Assembly: GCF_018614585.1 (NCBI RefSeq)
Contig: NZ_JAGGOI010000016.1
Coordinates: forward strand, 62,001 to 126,000
Length of the DNA: 64,000 bases
Reading direction: 5' to 3'
Source: Streptomyces sp. ISL-1
Lineage (GTDB): Bacteria > Actinomycetota > Actinomycetes > Streptomycetales > Streptomycetaceae
The notes under the pieces are model-generated. The model had not been told where the DNA came from and did not search any database. It was given only the letters and a program-made list of their open reading frames with translations. This document shows positions 51,901 to 59,120 of this stretch, piece by piece. The translations under genes were made by a program, and so were the position numbers. Numbering within the stretch: the first letter of the stretch is position 1; the number at the start of each line of letters is the position of its first letter.

Positions 51901-52890
51901 TCAGCCGACGAGACCGTCGGCCATTTCCTCGGTGAGATTGGACTCCGTACCCGGAATGCCCAGATCCTGGGCCCGCTTGTCGGCCATCGCAAGCAGCCGG
52001 CGGATACGGCCCGCGACGGCGTCCTTGGTCAGCGGCGGGTCGGCCAGCGCGCCGAGCTCCTCGAGCGAAGCCTGCTTGTGCTCCATCCGCAGCCGGCCGG
52101 CCGCGGCGAGGTGCTCGGGCACCTCCTCCCCCAGGATCTCCAGCGCGCGCTGCACCCGGGCGCCCGCGGCGACCGCGGCGCGCGCCGAGCGGCGCAGGTT
52201 GGCGTCGTCGAAGTTGGCGAGGCGGTTGGCGGTGGCGCGCACCTCGCGGCGCATCCGCCGCTCCTCCCAGGCCAGCACCGACTCGTGTGCCCCAAGTCGG
52301 GTCAGCAGCGCGCCGATCGCGTCCCCGTCGCGCACGACGACGCGGTCCACGCCGCGTACCTCGCGCGCCTTGGCGGCGATGGAGAGCCGACGGGCCGCGC
52401 CGACCAGAGCCAGAGCTGCCTCAGGGCCGGGGCAGGTGACCTCCAGCGAGGAGGAGCGGCCCGGCTCGGTGAGCGAGCCGTGTGCCAGGAACGCGCCGCG
52501 CCAGGCGGCCTCCGCGTCACAGGTGGCGCCGGAGACGACCTGCGGGGGCAGCCCCCGGATCGGGCGGCCCCGGCCGTCGACGAGGCCGGTCTGGCGGGCC
52601 AGCTGGTCGCCGCCGGCCACCACCCGTACGACGTAACGCGAGCCGCGGCGAAGTCCGCCGGGCGCCATGACCATCAGCTCGGAGCTGTGCCCGAAGATCT
52701 CCAGGATGTCCCGCTTCAGCCGGCGCGCCGCGATGCCGGTGTCCAGCTCCGCCTCGATCACGATGCGGCCGCTCACCAGGTGCAGCCCGCCCGCGAACCG
52801 AAGGATCGCCGAGACCTCCGCTTTTCTGCAGCAGGTCCGGGTGACGGGAAGCCGGGAAATTTCGTCCTTCACCGCTGCCGTCATCGCCAT
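51901..52890 (-). CDS. whiA: sporulation regulator WhiA
   Basis: 329-aa WhiA. The N-terminal degenerate LAGLIDADG-endonuclease-like fold (VTRTCCRKAEVSAILRFAGGLHL to AFLAHGSLTEPG) and the C-terminal helix-turn-helix (DPPLTKDAVAGRIRRLLAMAD) are clear. With WhiB it switches on sporulation-septation genes in aerial hyphae. Its start overlaps the end of yvcK by 10 bp. Confidence 0.95.
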   Translation of the reverse strand: MAMTAAVKDEISRLPVTRTCCRKAEVSAILRFAGGLHLVSGRIVIEAELDTGIAARRLKRDILEIFGHSSELMVMAPGGLRRGSRYVVRVVAGGDQLARQTGLVDGRGRPIRGLPPQVVSGATCDAEAAWRGAFLAHGSLTEPGRSSSLEVTCPGPEAALALVGAARRLSIAAKAREVRGVDRVVVRDGDAIGALLTRLGAHESVLAWEERRMRREVRATANRLANFDDANLRRSARAAVAAGARVQRALEILGEEVPEHLAAAGRLRMEHKQASLEELGALADPPLTKDAVAGRIRRLLAMADKRAQDLGIPGTESNLTEEMADGLVG

Positions 52891-53915
52891 GGGCCGATCC
52901 TTCCATGCATCCGAAAAATACGGTCGTACGCGGCGGCCAACAGCTCCGGATCATGCTTCGGAACGCCATCGGGCGAGGCCACGGGGGCCAGCTCGACCGC
53001 GGCGCCGAGCCGCTTGGCGGCGTCGGCGAGGGACTCACGGTCGGGCACGGCGGCCTCGTCGGCCAGCACCACGTCCAGGGCGAGTTTAGGCGCGTGTCGT
53101 CCCAAAACCTCCAAATGACGCTGCGGTGAGAAGCCATCTGTTTCGCCGGGCTGCGGAGCGAGGTTGAGGGCGAGGACCCGGCGGGCCTTCGTCTGGATCA
53201 GCGCGTCCAGCAGCTCGGGCACGAGCAGATGCGGAATCACCGAGGAGAACCAGGAACCCGGGCCGAGCACCACCCAGTCGGCGTCAAGGACGGCGGCGAC
53301 GGCCTCCGGGACAGCGGGCGGGCTGTGCGGGACGAGGTGCACGGACTGCACCTCGCCAGGGGTGAGCGCGACGGTCGCCTGGCCGCGCACGGTTTCCAGT
53401 TCGTTCGGGCGGGCCGGGTCGTGGCCCCGTACCAGCGCCTGCAGCTCCAGTGGGACGGCGGACATCGGCAGCACCCTGCCGTGCGCGCCGAGCAGCTTGC
53501 CGACCAGGTCCAGGGCCAGGACATGGTCGCCGAGTTGCTCCCACAGGGCCACTATCAGCAGATTGCCGACCGCGTGCTCGTGCAGGTCGCCCTTGGACTG
53601 GAAGCGGTGCTGGATCACCCGGGCCCAGGTCTGGCCCCAGTCGTCGTCGCCACACAGCGCGGCGAGCGCCTTGCGCAGGTCACCGGGCGGCAGCACGCCG
53701 AGCTCGTCGCGGAGCCGGCCGCTGGAGCCGCCGTCGTCTGCGACGGTGACGACCGCGGTGAGGTCGCCGGTGATACGGCGCAGGGCCGTGAGCGACGCGG
53801 ACAGGCCCATGCCGCCGCCGAGCGCCACGACCTTGGGCTGCGCGCCGCGCTTCCGCCCGGTCGGGGCGTGCGTGGACCTGCGCAACCGCCGCAGACGGAG
53901 GTTACGTCCGGTCAC
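52881..53915 (-). CDS. yvcK: YvcK/CofD-like UDP-sugar-binding protein
   Basis: 344-aa protein of the YvcK family. VVALGGGMGLSASLTALR (about 28-45) and VTVADDGGSSGRLRDELG form the nucleotide-sugar site, and LGPGSWFSSVIPHLLV the later loop. In other Gram-positives it binds UDP-GlcNAc and affects cell-wall synthesis on gluconeogenic carbon. GTG 53915 overlaps the rapZ stop. Confidence 0.93.
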   Translation of the reverse strand: MTGRNLRLRRLRRSTHAPTGRKRGAQPKVVALGGGMGLSASLTALRRITGDLTAVVTVADDGGSSGRLRDELGVLPPGDLRKALAALCGDDDWGQTWARVIQHRFQSKGDLHEHAVGNLLIVALWEQLGDHVLALDLVGKLLGAHGRVLPMSAVPLELQALVRGHDPARPNELETVRGQATVALTPGEVQSVHLVPHSPPAVPEAVAAVLDADWVVLGPGSWFSSVIPHLLVPELLDALIQTKARRVLALNLAPQPGETDGFSPQRHLEVLGRHAPKLALDVVLADEAAVPDRESLADAAKRLGAAVELAPVASPDGVPKHDPELLAAAYDRIFRMHGRIGPWR

Positions 53916-54850
53916 TCGCGCCCCAGGTCCCGGTGGACGACGACGGTCTCGATCCCCGCGGAGGAGAGCCGGGCGGCGAGCTTCTCGGACGTGGCGACGG
54001 AGCGGTGCTTGCCGCCGGTGCAGCCGACCGCGATGGTCACGTACCGCTTGCCCTCGCGGCGGTAGCCCGCGGCGATCAGCTGGAGCAGCTCGGTGTAGCG
54101 GTCGATGAACTCCTTGGCGCCGGGCTGGTTGAAGACGTAGTTCGACACCTCTTCGTTGAGACCGGTGAACGGACGCAGCTCCGGGACCCAGTGCGGGTTC
54201 GGCAGGAAGCGCATGTCGACGACGAGGTCCGCGTCGACCGGCAGTCCGTACTTGAATCCGAACGACATCACCGTGGCCCGCAGCTCCGGCTCCTCGTCGC
54301 CCGCGAACTGGGCGTCCATCTTGGCGCGCAGCTCATGGACGTTGAGGCTGGAGGTGTCGATCACCAGGTCCGCGTCGCCGCGCAGCTCGCGCAGCAGGTC
54401 GCGCTCGGCCGCGATGCCGTCGACGATCCGGCCGTCGCCCTGCAGAGGGTGGGGCCTGCGGACCGACTCGAAGCGGCGGACCAGGGCTTCGTCGGAGGAC
54501 TCCAGGAAGACGACCCTCCGGGTGACCTGCTTGGAGTCCAGGTCGGCGAGGGACTGGCGCAGGTTGTCGAAGAACCGCCGGCCGCGTACGTCGACGACGA
54601 CGGCGATCCGGGCGACATTGCCCTGCGAGCGTGCGCCGAGCTCCACCATGGTGGGGATCAGCGCGGGCGGCAGGTTGTCGACGACGAACCAGCCGAGGTC
54701 CTCCAGACACTTCGCGGCCGTGCTGCGCCCGGCACCCGACATTCCGGAGATGATCACCAGCTCGGGGATCGCCGCGTCCGCGGCCCCGCCGGGCTCGGTG
54801 GTGGTGCCCGTACTCACGTCTGCTGCTCCGTCTCCATCGTGCTCAGTCAT
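53912..54850 (-). CDS. rapZ: RapZ/YvcJ nucleotide-binding adapter protein
   Basis: 312-aa protein: P-loop GMSGAGRSTAAKCLEDLG near residue 34, then the RapZ C-terminal domain with VMSFGFKYGLPVDADLVVDMRFLPNP and IAVGCTGGKHRSV. In Enterobacteria RapZ steers a small RNA for amino-sugar synthesis; the actinobacterial role is unclear. ATG 54850 overlaps the uvrC stop. Confidence 0.93.
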   Translation of the reverse strand: MTEHDGDGAADVSTGTTTEPGGAADAAIPELVIISGMSGAGRSTAAKCLEDLGWFVVDNLPPALIPTMVELGARSQGNVARIAVVVDVRGRRFFDNLRQSLADLDSKQVTRRVVFLESSDEALVRRFESVRRPHPLQGDGRIVDGIAAERDLLRELRGDADLVIDTSSLNVHELRAKMDAQFAGDEEPELRATVMSFGFKYGLPVDADLVVDMRFLPNPHWVPELRPFTGLNEEVSNYVFNQPGAKEFIDRYTELLQLIAAGYRREGKRYVTIAVGCTGGKHRSVATSEKLAARLSSAGIETVVVHRDLGRE

Positions 54851-56817
54851 TTCCTGCTGCCCCCGTCGTTCTCTTCAATGATCTCTCCTGTTGCCGTATT
54901 CACGGCAGGGGCGGCCGGAGCCGCCTGGGCGAGGGCCACCACGACGGACTCCGCCGTCTTGCGGCCCATGCCTGGAACCTCGCAGATCTGGTCGATTGTC
55001 GCCTGCTTCAGCCGCTTCACCGAGCCGAAATGCTTGATCAGCGCCTGTTTGCGGGCGTCGCCGAGACCCGGGACCGCGTCCAGCGGGCTGGTCCTGAGGC
55101 GCTTGGTCCGCTTGGAGCGCTGGTAGCGGATGGCGAAGTCGTGAGCTGTGTCACGGACCCGCTGAAGGAGATACAGCCCCTCGCTCGAGCGTGGCAGGAC
55201 AACAGGATCGTCGTCGTTCGGCAGCCAGACCTCTTCGAGGCGCTTGGCCAGTCCGCAGACGGCGACATCGTCGATGCCGAGGTCGTCGAGGGCGCGCCTG
55301 GCGGCGGCCACCTGCGGCTGTCCGCCGTCCACGACGACGAGCTGAGGCGGATATGCGAAGCGCTTGGGCCTGCCGTCGTCTTCCGGGGCGTCGTCGCCGA
55401 TCCACTCGCCCGTCCTGTCCTTCTCCGCCAGATACCGCTTGAAGCGGCGGGTGATCACCTCATGCATCGAGCGGACGTCGTCCTGGCCCTCGAAGCCCTT
55501 GATCTGGAATCGGCGGTACTCGCTCTTGCGCGCCAGCCCGTCCTCGAAGACGACCATGGACGCCACCACGTCCTCGCCCTGGAGGTGCGAGACGTCGAAG
55601 CACTCGATCCGCAGCGGCGCCGTGTCCAGGCCGAGGGCCCCGGCGATCTCCTCCAGGGCGCGCGAGCGGGTGGTGAGGTCGCTGGCGCGCTTGGTCTTGT
55701 GCAGGGCGAGCGCATGCACGGCATTGCGCTGGACCGTCTCCATCAGGTCCTTCTTGTCTCCGCGCTGAGGAATGCGGAGCGAGACGTGCGAGCCACGCCG
55801 GTCGCTCAGCCACAGGCTCACCGCGTCGCTGTCCTCGGGGAGGGCGGGGACGAGGACCTCCTTGGGGACGGCGTCGCCGCGCTCCTCTCCGTACAACTGC
55901 TGGAGCGCGTGCTCGACGAGGCCGGCGGTGTCCACGGCCTCGACCTTGTCGGTGACCCAGCCGCGCTGGCCGCGCACCCGGCCGCCACGGACGTGGAAGA
56001 TCTGCACGGCGGCTTCGAGCTCGTCCTCGGCGACGGCGATCAGGTCGGCGTCGGTGGCGTCCGCGAGCACGACGGCGTTCTTCTCCATGGCCCGCTTGAG
56101 GGCCTCTATGTCGTCGCGCAGCCGGGCCGCCTTCTCGAACTCCATCTCCTCGGAGGCCGCCATCATCTCCTTCTCCAGACGGCGGATGTACGTGCCGGTG
56201 CGGCCGGCCATGAAGTCGCAGAACTCCTCGGCCAGTTCACGGTGTTCCTCGGGGGTGACCCGGCCCACGCAGGGCGCGGAGCACTTGCCGATGTAGCCGA
56301 GCAGACAGGGGCGGCCCTTTTGCTGGTGGTTCCTGAGGACGCCGGCCGAGCAGGTGCGTACGGGAAAGACCCGCAGCATCAGATCGACGGTCTCGCGGAT
56401 CGCCCACGCGTGGCCGTAGGGACCGAAGTAGCGCACGCCCTTCTTCTTGGCGCCACGCATCACCTGGACCCGCGGGAAGTCCTCATTGAGGGTGACCGCG
56501 AGATACGGATAGCTCTTGTCGTCGCGGTACTTGACGTTGAACCGCGGGTCATACTCCTTGATCCAGGTGTATTCCAGCTGGAGCGCCTCGACCTCGGTGG
56601 AGACCACCGTCCACTCCACGGAGGCCGCCGTGGTGACCATGGTGGCGGTGCGCGGGTGGAGAGTCGCCACGTCCTGGAAGTAGTTGGCCAGGCGTTGGCG
56701 CAGGCTTTTGGCCTTCCCCACGTAGATCACCCGGCGGTGTTCGTCGCGGAATCTGTAGACCCCCGGCGAGTCGGGGATCTGTCCCGGCTTGGGGCGGTAG
56801 CTGGAGGGGTCTGCCAT
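54847..56817 (-). CDS. uvrC: excinuclease ABC subunit C
   Basis: 656-aa nucleotide-excision-repair nuclease. GIY-YIG domain at the N-terminus (PDSPGVYRFRDEHRRVIYVG), UVR motif (EFEKAARLRDDIEALKRAM), RNase H-like C-terminal nuclease (IECFDVSHLQGEDVVASMVV, QLVVVDGGQPQVAAA) and helix-hairpin-helix pair (VPGLGDARKQALIKHFGS, VPGMGRKTAESVV). Start 56817 (MADPSSYRPKPG) is the family start. It heads uvrC-rapZ-yvcK-whiA, all overlapping. Confidence 0.95.
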   Translation of the reverse strand: MADPSSYRPKPGQIPDSPGVYRFRDEHRRVIYVGKAKSLRQRLANYFQDVATLHPRTATMVTTAASVEWTVVSTEVEALQLEYTWIKEYDPRFNVKYRDDKSYPYLAVTLNEDFPRVQVMRGAKKKGVRYFGPYGHAWAIRETVDLMLRVFPVRTCSAGVLRNHQQKGRPCLLGYIGKCSAPCVGRVTPEEHRELAEEFCDFMAGRTGTYIRRLEKEMMAASEEMEFEKAARLRDDIEALKRAMEKNAVVLADATDADLIAVAEDELEAAVQIFHVRGGRVRGQRGWVTDKVEAVDTAGLVEHALQQLYGEERGDAVPKEVLVPALPEDSDAVSLWLSDRRGSHVSLRIPQRGDKKDLMETVQRNAVHALALHKTKRASDLTTRSRALEEIAGALGLDTAPLRIECFDVSHLQGEDVVASMVVFEDGLARKSEYRRFQIKGFEGQDDVRSMHEVITRRFKRYLAEKDRTGEWIGDDAPEDDGRPKRFAYPPQLVVVDGGQPQVAAARRALDDLGIDDVAVCGLAKRLEEVWLPNDDDPVVLPRSSEGLYLLQRVRDTAHDFAIRYQRSKRTKRLRTSPLDAVPGLGDARKQALIKHFGSVKRLKQATIDQICEVPGMGRKTAESVVVALAQAAPAAPAVNTATGEIIEENDGGSRK

Positions 56818-57179
56818 GTCGACCAGCCTACTGGCGGGCTGTGACAGGCGGGGCCGCGTCCGGCCCTCGTACGGCCCCGCCCGGACCCCGCGCCTCAATC
56901 GCGGACGGGGCTTCATCGGATCCCATTGGGGGTCCCCGACGAAGGCGGACGCGTCGGACCGGGGATGGCGGGTGGCGTCCGGACGCGACGGCTGAGCATC
57001 AGTCCTTGTCGGAGGCGGGTCAACACGCTTCAATGCGGGGTGACACGGCGCTGTGAACGCTGCGGCCGGGATGTGAACACCTCCGTCCCGCTCCACCTGG
57101 ACGCCTGTCGCCGCCCACCCACAGCGGCTCGCCCCAGTCGTGAACGTTCACTCATAACCCGCGAGCCGCTGGAGGAACC
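56818..57179. other. 362-bp divergent region between uvrC and the gene at 57180
   Basis: It holds GC-rich inverted words (GCGGGGCCG near 56850 / CGGCCCCGC near 56873), the uvrC promoter side and the promoter side of the gene at 57180. A short frame from GTG 57040 reads RRCERCGRDVNTSVPLHLDA followed by C, a C-x2-C-x10-H-x3-C zinc-knuckle pattern, but it continues out of frame into the next gene and is not called. Confidence 0.4.
57140..57151. promoter_or_regulatory. perfect 12-bp palindrome upstream of the gene at 57180
   Basis: GTGAACGTTCAC, followed by CATAAC (57153-57158), a possible -10. Two related GTGAAC words lie at about 57052 and 57073. Candidate operator. Confidence 0.4.
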
Positions 57180-58112
57180 ATGGGGCACACCGAGGCCGAT
57201 CTGGCACAGGTGCTGCACACCGGCCCGTTCCATCTGGCGCTGCGCGCCGCCCTCGCCGTGCGCGGGCTGCCGCTCCAGCGCGTCCAGCACCATCTCGCGC
57301 ACCGCGGGATAAAGGTGGGCGTGACCAGCCTCAGCTATTGGCAGCAAGGCGCGCGCCGCCCGCAGCGCCCCGAGTCGCTGCGGGCCGTGCGTGCTCTGGA
57401 GGACCTGCTCGAACTGCCCGGCAACTCGCTGATCCGACTGCTCGGTCCCGGCGAAGGCGGCGTGCGAACCGATGCCGAGCGCCCCGCCACACGCTCTTAC
57501 CGCTCGCTGTTGGAGGCCTCCGGCGCGGTGGAGCGGCTGCTTGCCGACCTGGAGTCACCTGCCGACGGCGGTCTGCACACGGTCGGCCACCACGAGCGGG
57601 TGCGGATCGGGGCGGGGCGCGAGCTGCTGGGGCGCGATTCGGCGCATGTCGTACGTGCCCACCGCGACGGAATCGACCGCTATCTGGCCATCCACCACGG
57701 CGATCCGGGCTTCGATCCCGCGCGGGTGGAGGTCAGCGCGCTGGAGAACTGCCGCACGGGGCGGGTGCGGTGGCACCGGGAGACCGGGGTGCTGATCGCG
57801 GAGCTGCTCTTCGACGCCCGGCTGCGCGCGGGTGAGACGTATCTCTTCGGCTACGGCTTCGAGGACGGGACCGGCGGGCCGAGCGAGGAGTACATCCGCG
57901 GCTTCAGCTTCGCGGGCGGGCAGTACGTCCTACAGGTGCGCTTCGACGAGGGTGCGCTGCCAGTGCGATGCCGGCGGTTCGCGCAGGCCACGACGGGAGC
58001 GCCGCGCGGGGCCAGGACGGATCTGGCGCTGAGCGGCCGGCACCGCACGGTCCATCTGGTTGAGCAGGGTGTACGTCCGGGGATCCTGGGGATCGACTGG
58101 TCCTGGGACTGA
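57180..58112 (+). CDS. conserved HTH-like protein of unknown function
   Basis: 310-aa cytoplasmic protein. The first 90 residues look like a helix-turn-helix domain of XRE type (LRAALAVRGLPLQRVQHHLAHRGIKVGVTSLSYWQQGARRPQRPES), in which the second helix pair resembles DNA-binding antitoxins or plasmid regulators. The rest (about 130-310) is beta-rich with HVVRAHRDGIDRYLAIHHGD and LFGYGFEDGTGGPSEEYIRGF and is unknown to me. ATG 57180 follows CTGGAGGA. The last codons TGG GAC TGA are identical to part of the hairpin repeat that follows. Confidence 0.7.
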   Translation: MGHTEADLAQVLHTGPFHLALRAALAVRGLPLQRVQHHLAHRGIKVGVTSLSYWQQGARRPQRPESLRAVRALEDLLELPGNSLIRLLGPGEGGVRTDAERPATRSYRSLLEASGAVERLLADLESPADGGLHTVGHHERVRIGAGRELLGRDSAHVVRAHRDGIDRYLAIHHGDPGFDPARVEVSALENCRTGRVRWHRETGVLIAELLFDARLRAGETYLFGYGFEDGTGGPSEEYIRGFSFAGGQYVLQVRFDEGALPVRCRRFAQATTGAPRGARTDLALSGRHRTVHLVEQGVRPGILGIDWSWD

Positions 58113-58298
58113 CGCTCGCTTCGGCAGCCGGGGCTGAAGCCCGCTTCGGCGGCCGGGGCTGAAGCCGCTTCGGCGGCTGGGACTGAAGCCGCTTCGGCGG
58201 CTGGGACTGAAGCCGCTTCGGCGGCTGGGACTGAAGCCGCTTCGGCGGCTGGGACTGAAGCCGCTTCGGCGGCTGGGACTGAAGCCGCTTCGGCGGCT
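58113..58298. repeat. 24-bp tandem array of UUCG-loop hairpins
   Basis: CTTCGG recurs eight times at 58119, 58144, 58168, 58192, 58216, 58240, 58264 and 58288 (spacing 25, then 24 bp). The mature unit contains AGCCGC-TTCG-GCGGCT, a 6-bp stem closed by a TTCG tetraloop. The last copy abuts the stop of the convergent Rieske gene. It acts plausibly as a compound terminator. Confidence 0.9.
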
Positions 58299-58726
58299 CA
58301 CGCCTCCGGGCCGGCGACGAGCTTGCCGCCCTCGGCCTTGATCGGTACCTCGGGGAGCGGCACGGTCGCCGGGCCACGGAGCGCCTTGCCGGTGGTGACG
58401 TCGAAGCGGCTGCCGTGGCAGGGGCAATTGCCTTCGGTGCCCTCGACCTTGTCGATGAGGCAGCCCGCGTGCGTGCACTGCGCGCTGAAGGCCTTGTACT
58501 GGCCCTTGGCGGGGCAGCTCACGACCAGGCGCTGCTCGCGGTAGAGCTTGGCTCCGCCGACCGGGACGGCGTCGGCCGAGCCGAGATCGACGGGCGCGGT
58601 CGGGGTGGGGTTCTCGGCGTGGCCGAGCTTCGAGTCGGTGGAGCAGGCCGCGACCCCAAGCCCTGCCGCCCCGGCGAGGGCGGCGCCTTTCAGCACGGTG
58701 CGGCGGGCGGCTGGCTGGCCGGACAT
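58298..58726 (-). CDS. Tat-exported Rieske [2Fe-2S] lipoprotein
   Basis: 142-aa protein: twin arginine signal (AARRTVLKGAALAGAAGLG) ending in the lipobox GVAAC, so it is exported folded and lipid-anchored outside. A Thr/Pro linker follows, then the Rieske fold with CTHAGC and CPCHGSRF ligands (two C-x-H/C-x2-H sets) and disulfide cysteines. Its redox partner is not in the window. It is not the bc1-complex subunit, which is larger and has membrane helices. Confidence 0.9.
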   Translation of the reverse strand: MSGQPAARRTVLKGAALAGAAGLGVAACSTDSKLGHAENPTPTAPVDLGSADAVPVGGAKLYREQRLVVSCPAKGQYKAFSAQCTHAGCLIDKVEGTEGNCPCHGSRFDVTTGKALRGPATVPLPEVPIKAEGGKLVAGPEA

Positions 58727-58846
58727 GGAGGCTCCACAACGTGCGAGTGCGGGACAGGTGACAGACCCGACGATACCGGCGGAGACCGGCGGCCCTGCTG
58801 GCGGGCTCCCTGCCGCCCCTCACAAGCCAGGGGTCACGTTCTCGCC

Positions 58847-59014
58847 GTGATCGTCGTCGCCGGAGAATCCTTCATCGACCTGGTCCCGACGCCCTGGACG
58901 GCCTGGGCGCGGAGGGGTGGCACGACGTGCTGCACTTCGCGTCCCGGGCGGCCGGGGTGACCTGCTCCCGCACGGGGCGCCGAGCCGCCGTACGCGGCGG
59001 AACTGGACGGCTGA
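58847..59014 (+). pseudogene. internal-deletion remnant of a PfkB-family sugar kinase gene
   Basis: GTG 58847 reads VIVVAGESFIDLVP, the first strand of PfkB carbohydrate kinases. It is followed almost at once, in another frame, by ALDGLGAEGWHDVLHFASRA and GVTCSRTG and then, after one more shift, AEPPYAAELDG and a stop, the usual C-terminus of such kinases. Roughly 250 central codons, including the GAGD catalytic loop, are missing. The stop is followed by repeated CTGACGG words (59011-59029). Confidence 0.65.
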
Positions 59015-59062
59015 CGGCTGACGGCTGACGGGAGAAGCCGGGGGCCGTCCGGCGGCCGGTTC

Positions 59063-59104
59063 GTCCTTAGGTCTCCCCGGACTCGTCCGGGGAGACCTAA
59101 GGAC
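59063..59104. terminator. 19-bp perfect-stem bidirectional terminator
   Basis: GTCCTTAGGTCTCCCCGGA (59063-59081), loop CTCG, TCCGGGGAGACCTAAGGAC (59086-59104). It lies 16 bp beyond the uvrA stop and past the kinase remnant, the strongest hairpin in the window. Confidence 0.8.
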
Positions 59105-59120
59105 ACGGCGGTGACCGGCG

